This document shows, piece after piece, positions 57,172-64,000 of a DNA stretch of 64,000 nt. Each line of letters begins with the position of its first letter. Positions within the stretch are counted from its first letter, which is position 1. Under the pieces are notes generated by a model. That model saw only the letters and a program-made list of their open reading frames with translations, was not told where the DNA came from and did no database searches. Both the position numbers and the translations under genes were made by a program. Source of the stretch: Thalassolituus hydrocarboniclasticus (GTDB taxonomy: Bacteria > Pseudomonadota > Gammaproteobacteria > Pseudomonadales > Oceanobacteraceae); contig NZ_CP054475.1 in the NCBI RefSeq assembly GCF_025345565.1, positions 1,073,501 through 1,137,500 on the forward strand. Reading direction: 5' to 3'.

Positions 57172-57651
57172 ATGAAAGAACGCATTGCCCTGTTTGTCGA
57201 TGTGCAGAATATTTATTACACCACGCGCCAGACCTTCGGCTGCCATTTTAATTATCAGGCCTTCTGGGATCAGCTGACCGGTGGGCGCGAAGTAGTGCGC
57301 GCGGTGGCCTATGCCATCGACCGTGGTGATGCGGCGCAGATGAATTTTCAGCGTATTCTGCACAATATCGGTTTTGAGGTACGGCTTAAGCCTTTTATTC
57401 AGCGCCGCGATGGCTCGGCCAAAGGCGATTGGGATGTGGGCATCACCATTGATTTACTGGATGCCGCGCCTGAAGCCGATATCGTGGTGCTGGCCTCCGG
57501 TGATGGCGACTTTGATCTGGCACTGGAGCGGGTTAAACGCAGCGGTGCCCAGGCCTGGGCTTTTGGTGTTGAGGCGTTAACCGCCCAGGCGCTGATTAAA
57601 GCCGCCGACCGCTTTATTGCTATTGATGAGTCGCTGCTGCTGCGACGCTGA
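57172..57651 (+). CDS. NYN-domain (LabA/DUF88) putative nuclease
   Basis: 159 residues from ATG 57172 (an open frame reaches 57106 but includes the terminator). PIN-like NYN fold: RIALFVDVQNIYYTTRQTF with the first acidic pair, KGDWDVGITIDLL, and VVLASGDGDFDLALERVKRSG with the conserved GDGDF acidic motif, then AFGVEALTAQALIKAADRF. All four acidic ligands for metal-dependent RNase activity appear present. Cellular role unknown. Confidence 0.9.
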   Translation: MKERIALFVDVQNIYYTTRQTFGCHFNYQAFWDQLTGGREVVRAVAYAIDRGDAAQMNFQRILHNIGFEVRLKPFIQRRDGSAKGDWDVGITIDLLDAAPEADIVVLASGDGDFDLALERVKRSGAQAWAFGVEALTAQALIKAADRFIAIDESLLLRR

Positions 57652-57876
57652 GTTTTATTTTCCGATGTGGGGCTGCCTTATTCCGGCATTTGGCTGCCTG
57701 TCGCGCCTTATTTGCTGAGCGCTGCGCTTTTGGGTTTCTGATCTGTTCAGATTGATCATGGCTGGTCGTCATTATCTGTGAAATCATCACCACACTTTTT
57801 GATGCTTTGCCGTTAACCGGGCTGTAACAACAGCGGCCGGAGACGGCCTCAACCGTATAAACCATCTGGAAACCTT

Positions 57877-58695
57877 ATGAGCAGCACCGACCGTATTCTC
57901 TGCGAAATCAAAGATCATATTGCTTACGTGTATATGAACCGCCCGGAAAAACTCAACGGGCTGGATATGCCGATGTTTAAAGAGATGATCGCCTGCGCGA
58001 AAAAACTGCGTAAAAACCGCAGCGTGCGCGCCGTTATTCTGGCCGCCAAAGGTGACTCTTTCTGTGCCGGTCTGGATTTTAAAGCGCTGAGCAAAGATCC
58101 GATGATGGTGCCTAAAGTCTTTTTAAAATGGCCCTGGACCAAACAGAATATCGCCCAGCAGATTGCCCATTGCTGGCGTGACCTGCCGGTGCCGGTGATC
58201 TGTGCCATTCACGGTAACTGCTTCGGCGGCGGTATGCAGATTGCGCTGGCCTGCGATTACCGTATCGCTACACCGGATGCCAATTTATCCATTATGGAAA
58301 TGAAGTGGGGCCTGATTCCTGATATGAGCGGTATGGTGACGCTGTCACGTTTAACCCGCGTGGATATCGCCCAGGAACTGACCATGACCGGCCGTCAGTT
58401 CAGCGCGCAGGAAGGCTATGAATATGGTCTGCTCAGCAAGCTGTCGGCCGATCCGCTGGCTGATGCTCAGGCACTGGCAGAAGTGATTGCCAGCAAATCG
58501 CCGGATGCCATTGCCGCCACCAAATATTTATTCAAAAAATCCTGGAAAGCCGATACCTGGAAAGCACTGCGCTGGGAGCGTTGGGTGCAGGCACGTTTAC
58601 TGGGACGTAAAAATCAGCGTATTGCCATGGCCAATGGTCTGGCCGGTAAAGATAAAGAGCCAAAACCTTTTAAAGACCGTACGTCTTTCCTTTGA
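57877..58695 (+). CDS. Enoyl-CoA hydratase/isomerase (crotonase) family protein
   Basis: 272 residues. The crotonase fold is clear: oxyanion-hole regions VILAAKGDSFCAGLDFKAL and AIHGNCFGGGMQIALACDYR. The position of the hydratase glutamate is occupied within MEMKWGLIPDMSG, where an Asp follows PD, more like isomerase/dehalogenase-type members than classic hydratase. An acyl-CoA substrate is assumed; no fatty-acid genes are nearby. A 225-base spacer before it holds no clear signal. Confidence 0.85.
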   Translation: MSSTDRILCEIKDHIAYVYMNRPEKLNGLDMPMFKEMIACAKKLRKNRSVRAVILAAKGDSFCAGLDFKALSKDPMMVPKVFLKWPWTKQNIAQQIAHCWRDLPVPVICAIHGNCFGGGMQIALACDYRIATPDANLSIMEMKWGLIPDMSGMVTLSRLTRVDIAQELTMTGRQFSAQEGYEYGLLSKLSADPLADAQALAEVIASKSPDAIAATKYLFKKSWKADTWKALRWERWVQARLLGRKNQRIAMANGLAGKDKEPKPFKDRTSFL

Positions 58696-58744
58696 CTTAT
58701 GACCGTGACAAATAAGTCATTAACTTGACTTACTGCGTCCGTTT

Positions 58745-58773
58745 CAGGCACGGTGTGTGAGATGCCGTGCCTG
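58745..58773 (+). terminator. Hairpin after the crotonase gene
   Basis: CAGGCACGG / CCGTGCCTG, 9-bp perfect stem with an 11-base loop, but no T-run. It may be a weak terminator or an mRNA 3' protection stem. Confidence 0.5.
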
Positions 58774-58790
58774 AGCCTTATATCTCTGGC

Positions 58791-58805
58791 ATTGCCTTAG
58801 GCAAT
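58791..58805. promoter_or_regulatory. Palindrome upstream of response regulator
   Basis: ATTGCC-TTA-GGCAAT, a perfect 6-bp dyad with a 3-base centre, about 85 bases before the regulator start. Candidate operator for autoregulation. Confidence 0.4.
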
Positions 58806-58879
58806 ATACCGGCAGTAGAACCAACAGGATGAACTATTCGCTGCCTGTACGCTTCATTATGCACAGTAGGGAATGAGCT

Positions 58880-58933
58880 ATGGCAATGATGCATGAAAAT
58901 ATTAATTGTCGACGACCATCAGTTATTTATTGA
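58880..58933 (+). CDS. Overlapping upstream ORF (17 residues)
   Basis: AGGGA at 58868-58872 is ideally spaced (7 bases) for ATG 58880, which opens a 17-codon ORF (MAMMHENINCRRPSVIY) ending at TGA 58931-58933. It overlaps, in another frame, the first 14 codons of the response regulator, whose own ATG 58893 has no separate Shine-Dalgarno. It may act by translational coupling or competition. Confidence 0.4.
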   Translation: MAMMHENINCRRPSVIY

Positions 58934-59513
58934 TGGAATACGACATGTTCTGGAAAAAATAACTGAAAATACCGATATAAGTGCGGCTAACAGCGCTGAA
59001 GATGCGATTGCCCTATTGGAGGCCGACTCGTCTTATGAGTTGATTCTGGTCGATCTGGTTATGCCGGGAATGAACGGTATTTCAATTATCCAACGGATGC
59101 GTGAGCAGGGAATATGGACTCCTCTGGTTATTATGTCCGGAGAGGAAAACCCAAGAGCTATTAAAGCTGCACTGGAAGCCGGAGCTCTTGGATTTATTCC
59201 AAAAAGCGCTGGCAGTGCGGATATGCTGGCCGGTTTGCAGCAGGTTCTCAAGGGCGGTTTTTTTGTTCCGGACAGTATTCTAAGCCGTATAGAGGCCATT
59301 CCACCACGTCGTCAGACCAGCAGTCAGCTGACCAAACGCCAGCTGCAGGTGCTGAAATTCCTTGCTTTGGGTTATTCAAACCGGCAGATAGCGCAGACTC
59401 TGTTTCTCACCGAACACACCATTAAAGCCCATGTCAGTTCCTTATTTATTGAACTGAATGCGGCTAACCGCACAGATTGCGTTCATATCGCGCAGCAGGA
59501 AGGCCTGATCTGA
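58893..59513 (+). CDS. NarL/LuxR-type response regulator
   Basis: 206 residues: receiver domain (about 1-120) with phosphoacceptor Asp54 in LILVDLVMPGM and Lys in FIPKSAGS, then a LuxR helix-turn-helix (about 140-200): LTKRQLQVLKFLALGYSNRQ and HTIKAHVSSLFIELNA. The hybrid kinase gene follows after 46 bases on the same strand and is the natural partner. Start at ATG 58893 is fixed by the receiver start MKILIVDDHQ. Confidence 0.93.
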   Translation: MKILIVDDHQLFIDGIRHVLEKITENTDISAANSAEDAIALLEADSSYELILVDLVMPGMNGISIIQRMREQGIWTPLVIMSGEENPRAIKAALEAGALGFIPKSAGSADMLAGLQQVLKGGFFVPDSILSRIEAIPPRRQTSSQLTKRQLQVLKFLALGYSNRQIAQTLFLTEHTIKAHVSSLFIELNAANRTDCVHIAQQEGLI

Positions 59514-59559
59514 CAGATCTTTCTGCAGATATAATTCGCCGCTAATCAGGAATAATAAT

Positions 59560-61308
59560 GTGAATGTCACTGATATAGAGCAGCGAATTACCTTCGCTGC
59601 GGTAGAGCCTTACTTTACTAAAATGCGTGAGTGGGCATTAATGACAACGGTTGTTCCTCTCGCGGTTGTGGTTGTTATGTGGCAGCAGACCGATATCATT
59701 CTGTTGTCAGGATGGTTCTTGCTGATCATTCTGGGAATTTTCAGCCGCCTGGCTGTTATTCATGCCTATCGAAAGCGAAACGTTGAGTATAAATATGCAG
59801 AAACATGGCGAAATCGTCTGTTGCTACTCTCAGCATATCTGGGGTTGCTGTGGGCATTTGCTATATTCACTTTTTTTCCGGAAAGCGATAACCCTCATCA
59901 GATTTTTCTGATTACCCTGGCAGTAACACTCAGCGTGGGTTCAATTTCAGCAGGCACCCACTGGTTACCATTTTATTATTTTTACGGAGTACCCATCATG
60001 GCGGCGTTAATCTTACGCCTGCTGCTGGTAGGGTCGTTGCCGTATATCGTCCTGGCTGCGATGATGCTGTTTACTTTATTGGCATCTTATAATTTTGCCA
60101 GAAGCCTGAATGCGATTGTGCGTTCGGAAATGCGGCTGCATTACGAAAGCGAAGCGCTGGCGCGGGAGCTGCAACTAAAAAATGCAGAAGCTCAGGAGGC
60201 GGTTTACGCCAAGTCACGTATTCTGGCAACTGCAAGCCATGATCTGCGCCAGCCGCTGCATGCGCTGTTTCTGCTGATTGATGCTCTGAAGGACGAGACC
60301 GGAGAAAAACGGCGGCAAATATTTGAGCGTATTGATTTATCACTGCACACATTACGAAAAATGTTTGATGCTTTGTTTGATATGTCGCGTCTGGATGCCA
60401 ATGTGATACAGCCAGAACCGGTTCATTTTAATATTGGCCGGTTTCTGCAGAACCTGTATGACGAATATAAAGGAAATGCTGGCGAAAAAGGCCTGCAATT
60501 ACGCTTTCACAGTGGCGAATACACGGTGTATTCAGACCGGATTCTGCTTGAGCGGATTATGCGTAATTTAATCAGTAATGCACTGCGCTATACCTATAGC
60601 GGAGGGGTTCTGATTGCTGCCCGTAAGCGCGGAGAGCACATTTTGCTTCAGGTCTGGGATACTGGTTCGGGTATTCCGAGGGAAAGCCAGGACAGAGCGT
60701 TTGTCGAATTCCAGCAGTTGCAGAATGCCCGTCAGGGAGAAGAGAAGGGGCTGGGCTTTGGTCTGGCCATTGTACGTCGTTTGTGCGAATTACAGGATTA
60801 TCCTCTTACCCTGAGTTCTGTCGTCGGCAAAGGCAGTGTTTTCAGTCTGACAGTTCCCTGCGGAGATCCGCATAAAATTGTTAATCCTGCGGCCGAAAAA
60901 CAACTGATCTGGCAACAGGGAGGACAGAAAATACTGGTGATTGATGATGATCTGCAGATACGCAGTGCAATGGCTGTGCTGTTACGCCAGTGGAACTTCG
61001 GGGTGGACATTGCCGGTTCAGCAGCAGAAGCGATCGCTGAAATTAAGCGGGCGGATTGTCTGCCCAATCTGATTCTTGCCGACTTCAGCCTGCAGGATGA
61101 ATGTGATGGCGTTGATGCTGTTATGGTGCTGAGGCGGCATTTCAGGGTGGAGTTTCCGGCCATTATCATCACCGGATCAACGGCGCCTGAAGCACTGCAG
61201 CGTATTGAAAGTCATGGCCTGGCATTGCTGCAAAAACCGATTCAGCCTGCACATTTACGCAGTGCGATTCAGCATCATCTGTATTCCGGCGTGAGCCATA
61301 ATAATTAA
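59560..61308 (+). CDS. Hybrid sensor histidine kinase / response regulator
   Basis: 582 residues from GTG 59560 (AGGA 8 bases before). N-terminal sensor with 6 membrane segments (about 28-185) and little periplasmic sequence; HisKA with phosphorylated His227 in ATASHDLRQPLHAL; HATPase with DTGSGIPRE and GLGFGLAIVRRL; C-terminal receiver with Asp508 in LILADFSLQ. Domain order fits a hybrid kinase of the FixL-like or RpfC/VieS-like type that senses a membrane or intracellular cue. Probable partner of the preceding regulator. Confidence 0.92.
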   Translation: MNVTDIEQRITFAAVEPYFTKMREWALMTTVVPLAVVVVMWQQTDIILLSGWFLLIILGIFSRLAVIHAYRKRNVEYKYAETWRNRLLLLSAYLGLLWAFAIFTFFPESDNPHQIFLITLAVTLSVGSISAGTHWLPFYYFYGVPIMAALILRLLLVGSLPYIVLAAMMLFTLLASYNFARSLNAIVRSEMRLHYESEALARELQLKNAEAQEAVYAKSRILATASHDLRQPLHALFLLIDALKDETGEKRRQIFERIDLSLHTLRKMFDALFDMSRLDANVIQPEPVHFNIGRFLQNLYDEYKGNAGEKGLQLRFHSGEYTVYSDRILLERIMRNLISNALRYTYSGGVLIAARKRGEHILLQVWDTGSGIPRESQDRAFVEFQQLQNARQGEEKGLGFGLAIVRRLCELQDYPLTLSSVVGKGSVFSLTVPCGDPHKIVNPAAEKQLIWQQGGQKILVIDDDLQIRSAMAVLLRQWNFGVDIAGSAAEAIAEIKRADCLPNLILADFSLQDECDGVDAVMVLRRHFRVEFPAIIITGSTAPEALQRIESHGLALLQKPIQPAHLRSAIQHHLYSGVSHNN

Positions 61309-61324
61309 TTCGGAAGTATGTAAT

Positions 61325-61345
61325 AAGCGGGTCAGTGACCCGCTT
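61325..61345. terminator. Hairpin between converging kinase and rhomboid genes
   Basis: AAGCGGGTCA-G-TGACCCGCTT, a 10-bp dyad with a one-base centre. T-runs are weak on both sides, so it may be an imperfect bidirectional terminator. Confidence 0.5.
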
Positions 61346-61353
61346 AAAAGGTA

Positions 61354-62439
61354 TCAGCGCAGTAGCTGAGCGTGTGGTTTCGCCAGCATAGCAATCACCG
61401 GATTACGGTTCATCACGTAATTTTTCAGTATCAGTGCAATAACAACACCGATAATAAAACCACCGACGTGTGCCCAGTAATCGATACCACCGCCACCAAC
61501 GGCCATACCAAACAGGTTAATGCCTAACCAGATCAGGAAGTACCATGCTGCGGACAGCTTTTTCTGCCAGACCAGAATCATAAAGGTCAGGCTGGCATGG
61601 CGGAACCAGATCATATACATACCAAACAGACCGGCAATTGCACCGCTGGCGCCGACACTTGGAATGGTGCTGTTCCAGTTCATGCCGATACTGAAGGCAC
61701 TGGCCCCCAGACCACAGATCAGATACAAGCCAAGGAAGCGCCAGCGACCAAGCGCATCCTCGAGGTTGTCACCGGTCAGCCAGAGGAAGTACATATTGCC
61801 AAGCAGGTGCATCAGGCTGCCGTGCAGAAAGGTTGCTGTTAATGGTGTCCACAGATGTTCGCCGTGGGCAAAACCCGATGGCGTGCTGGCAAACAGCTCA
61901 AACACCTGCATGGTCATTTCTTCGTCGAAGGCGTAAGAGAAGTAGATCAGGCAGTTAATAATAATCAGTGCCCAGGTCACCACCGGGGTACGATGCGGTT
62001 TAACGTTATATTCCACCGGCATTTGTGACAAAAACTGGAACAACCAGGTTTTCCAGCTGGTTTTCTGGTTGATATTGTTTAATACATCACGCAGGCGTGG
62101 TGAGTGCTTAACTTCTTCCAGTTCGTCGTGGTCAATCCAGGTGCCATCACACTTATGACAGATATCGACCTCCACCTGAAAAGATTCAAGCAGATGGTAG
62201 TTGTACAGCTTGGCATTACATTGTGGGCAGTCGGCGTCGGTTTGTCCCAGACGCTTGCCCAGCTGTTCTTCAAACTGGACGGCATCGTCACCATTATCAA
62301 AGGCCGATAACAGAGAATTCAGCTCGTTTTTTTCAAACCACATACCGCCGCATTTACGGCAGACATCCAGCTCTTCACCTTCATAGGCCATTGGCGTCAG
62401 CAGAGAATTGCTGCAACGCGGGCAATATTTATTACTCAC
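61354..62439 (-). CDS. Zinc-ribbon rhomboid intramembrane protease
   Basis: 361 residues from GTG 62439 (AAGGA 8 bases upstream; frame open to 62469). Two TFIIB-type zinc ribbons come first: YCPRCSNSLLTP with LDVCRKCGGMW, and CPQCNAKL with ICHKCDGTWID (residues about 4-40 and 70-110). A C-terminal rhomboid follows: six segments, WTPLTATFLHGSLMHLLGNM, catalytic Ser in VGASGAIAGLFGMY, catalytic His in YWAHVGGFIIG. An uncommon domain combination. The upstream membrane-protein gene overlaps it by 8 bases (GTGAGTAA). Confidence 0.9.
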   Translation of the reverse strand: MSNKYCPRCSNSLLTPMAYEGEELDVCRKCGGMWFEKNELNSLLSAFDNGDDAVQFEEQLGKRLGQTDADCPQCNAKLYNYHLLESFQVEVDICHKCDGTWIDHDELEEVKHSPRLRDVLNNINQKTSWKTWLFQFLSQMPVEYNVKPHRTPVVTWALIIINCLIYFSYAFDEEMTMQVFELFASTPSGFAHGEHLWTPLTATFLHGSLMHLLGNMYFLWLTGDNLEDALGRWRFLGLYLICGLGASAFSIGMNWNSTIPSVGASGAIAGLFGMYMIWFRHASLTFMILVWQKKLSAAWYFLIWLGINLFGMAVGGGGIDYWAHVGGFIIGVVIALILKNYVMNRNPVIAMLAKPHAQLLR

Positions 62440-63043
62440 TGGCAATATCCTTCTCTTCGCGGACGTCAACGTTATAGACCATCAGTTCGTCTGCCAGTTT
62501 ATTGCTGTTTGCTGCTAACTTAGGCAAGACGTTTTTTTCCATGTTATCGAGCTGTTCAACCAGCAGCTTGGTCGCGTAGGTTGGCCCATAGGTGAACTTT
62601 TCGCGCTTCTCAATCAGATCATCCACATTACGGTAGAAGTTCTGAATCTCGCTGAGGAAATAGCTCGGGGTTTCCAGTGTGTTGGGCGAGTATTTCATCG
62701 TCTCCCACACATAACGGCTGATTTTCGGGTTGTTCTGCTTCAGTTCCTGCACAGAAATTCCGCGGGAAAAATACTCTTCATTGTATTTGCGCAGAATTTC
62801 GACATTGGTGTTGACTTCGTCGTATAAGGACTGACGCAGATAGTAGTTGGTTTCTTTGCTGGTGATATCATCAAACAGGATGGCTTGCTGCAAACCGGCC
62901 TGAGCGGCCAGATAGACACCGGCAATAGTGGCCGCAATCATTAATAAATGACCGATCCAGAAGCCGGAGCTGGTAAGATCCCTGTGGTCCGCATGTGCCA
63001 GTTTTTCTTTCACCGGCCGACTGAGTACGGATAAAACTTTCAT
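62432..63043 (-). CDS. Single-pass membrane protein of unknown function
   Basis: 203 residues from ATG 63043 (GGAGG 9 bases upstream; another ATG at 63049 has poor spacing). One membrane helix at about 32-52 (FWIGHLLMIAATIAGVYLAA) and a 140-residue C-terminal helical periplasmic or cytoplasmic domain with charged amphipathic repeats (YDEVNTNVEILRKYNEEYFS). No family recognised. It is first in a two-gene operon with the zinc-ribbon rhomboid, and could be its substrate or partner. Confidence 0.72.
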   Translation of the reverse strand: MKVLSVLSRPVKEKLAHADHRDLTSSGFWIGHLLMIAATIAGVYLAAQAGLQQAILFDDITSKETNYYLRQSLYDEVNTNVEILRKYNEEYFSRGISVQELKQNNPKISRYVWETMKYSPNTLETPSYFLSEIQNFYRNVDDLIEKREKFTYGPTYATKLLVEQLDNMEKNVLPKLAANSNKLADELMVYNVDVREEKDIASE

Positions 63044-63254
63044 TGGCATGCGCCTCCCTGTATGAATTCAGAGCGGCATTATAACGACAGAATGGCGCTT
63101 GCCATACTGCACTTCTGTGAAAATAATAAAGATATTAACGAAGCCGGGTCAGGAAGGCGCGACACGGGCAGATTCTTATAGCAGAAGGCGCATTTTATCT
63201 GCGCCATCTATATGAAGAATAAACGCCGGATAGCACGCTATCCGGCAGGCGGAA

Positions 63255-63668
63255 TCAACGGTGGAATTCCCCGGAACTTTCCGGCTGGTACAGAATTTCT
63301 TCGATACGTACCTGCATTGGCTTGCCGTTAGGGCTGGGCCATTCGATTTCATCGCCAACCGACAGGCCGAGCAGGGCGCTGCCGACTGGTGCAAGAATAG
63401 AGATGGTACCGCCGGTAGTATCCATATCTTTTGGGTACACCAGTGTCAGGCAGAACTCTTCCTGAGTGTTTTTCACCTGAAAACGCACGGTGGAATTCAT
63501 GGTAACCACCGTTGCCGGAACGTCACGCGGCGCCACAATCTGCGCCCGCTCCAGTTCGGCTTCCAGTTCATCCATCCCCGGAAACGCTTTGCCTGGCAGA
63601 GAATCCAATAAACGTTCCAGGCGCTCCAGATCAAGGCTGGAGATAATAATGTTCGGTTTGCTGCTCAT
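63255..63668 (-). CDS. rnk: Nucleoside diphosphate kinase regulator Rnk
   Basis: GreA/GreB-related RNA-polymerase-binding protein. ATG 63668 gives 137 residues (E. coli Rnk 136). N-terminal short helical hairpin (IIISSLDLERLERLLDSLPG) and C-terminal GreA-like FKBP-fold domain (VRFQVKNTQEEFCLTLVYP to the end, including PVGSALLGLSVGDEIEWPSP). In Rnk the coiled coil lacks the catalytic acidic tip of GreB, so it competes rather than cleaves. Single gene. Confidence 0.93.
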   Translation of the reverse strand: MSSKPNIIISSLDLERLERLLDSLPGKAFPGMDELEAELERAQIVAPRDVPATVVTMNSTVRFQVKNTQEEFCLTLVYPKDMDTTGGTISILAPVGSALLGLSVGDEIEWPSPNGKPMQVRIEEILYQPESSGEFHR

Positions 63669-63683
63669 AAAACTGACCTGCAT

Positions 63684-64000
63684 GTAAGTAAAGCCCGCAT
63701 GAAAAAAACGCCCCTAAGCAAAGCTTAGGAGCGAATTATGAATAACGGGAATAAAGTTGAAGTTACAATTCTGTTAGTAATAAAGCAAGGGGTCATAAAC
63801 GGCCACCGTATAAATACAGCGGTTCTTATGTTTTGTCTTACTTTCTGTCAGTGAAACAACTGGTCCGGTTTGTCTGAAATGGGCCCAGAGTTGGCGCAAA
63901 GACCGGCTTAATAAGCACTACTGTCCCGCAGTTTGGAGTGTCACTACGTCACTCCAAACTGTGGCATTAATCGATTACAGTGTTTCAACCTGAAACGCTT
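63684..64000. other. 317-base intergenic end region with hairpins and a small ORF
   Basis: It contains a minus-strand terminator at 63702-63733 (CGCCCCTAAGC / GCTTAGGAGCG stem then TTTTTTT on the minus strand) with no minus-strand gene visible upstream in the window. A 12-bp perfect inverted repeat CAGTTTGGAGTG / CACTCCAAACTG with a 9-base loop is at 63929-63961, and GTTTCA-ACC-TGAAAC lies near the end. A 38-residue plus-strand ORF (63738-63854) follows an AGGAG. No protein-coding gene can be supported. Confidence 0.5.
63702..63733 (-). terminator. Orphan minus-strand terminator near right edge
   Basis: An 11-position stem with one mismatch and a AAA/TTT loop, then seven T on the minus strand. 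The transcript it ends must come from 63734 or beyond the window. Confidence 0.7.

Noticed and set aside
57374-57580. Extra plus-strand small gene inside the NYN gene
   Set aside because: It is a shifted frame of the NYN gene with no RBS; the NYN catalytic motifs account for the coding signal.

Overview
The window is chromosomal DNA of a gammaproteobacterium. Gene order and protein content resemble marine Oceanospirillales and Pseudomonas relatives. Pointers are the ftsZ-lpxC-M23-secA-argJ-mutT string, the miaB-ybeZ-ybeY-corC-lnt operon, the Pseudomonas-like block ychF-pth-rplY-prs-tRNA-Gln-ispE-lolB-TPR facing hemA-prfA-prmC-moeB, and class A RNase P RNA. Species is not assignable from sequence alone. 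There are no rRNA genes, CRISPR arrays, recognisable transposases or integrases. Layout: 1-7.5 kb holds the end of ftsZ (truncated by the window edge), lpxC, an M23 peptidase, secA, argJ and mutT. 7.5-19 kb holds the lnt/corC/ybeY/ybeZ/miaB operon on the minus strand, a GntR regulator, DUF6164 and DUF1820 proteins, a lipoprotein, and a TetR/Bcr-type efflux locus with an unannotated 54-residue ORF. 19-31.8 kb is translation, haem and isoprenoid housekeeping plus a sulfide:quinone oxidoreductase. 31.8-39.6 kb is an accessory block: an AT-rich lead-in, an atypical methyltransferase, a formyltransferase, two tandem tail-collar (MdpB-like) proteins and a 1345-residue calcium-repeat surface protein whose C-terminus looks like a second, separately exported outer-membrane barrel. 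39.6-47.2 kb is the gmhA/diaA ... yraN-lpoA-rsmI neighbourhood, interrupted by a BlaI/M56 pair and a divergent TonB-dependent receptor. 47.2-51.5 kb centres on rnpB, which is flanked on both sides by tandem partial copies of itself: five decayed promoter/5'-end copies upstream and three 3'-end-plus-terminator copies downstream. A further copy of the last terminator lies 2.9 kb away, so four small accessory genes and a gene fragment sit between two copies of the same terminator. 51.5-64 kb has a secreted sphingomyelinase-type phosphodiesterase, a small Cys/His-rich exported peptide, a LysR/NAD(P)-binding pair, ferrochelatase, a NYN-domain protein, a crotonase, a response regulator with an overlapping upstream ORF, a hybrid histidine kinase, a zinc-ribbon/rhomboid fusion and rnk. 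The most unusual things seen are the double-sided rnpB repeat arrays and the genes between them, the collar/formyltransferase/surface-protein cluster with its internal signal peptide, and the BlaI-M56-TonB receptor module.
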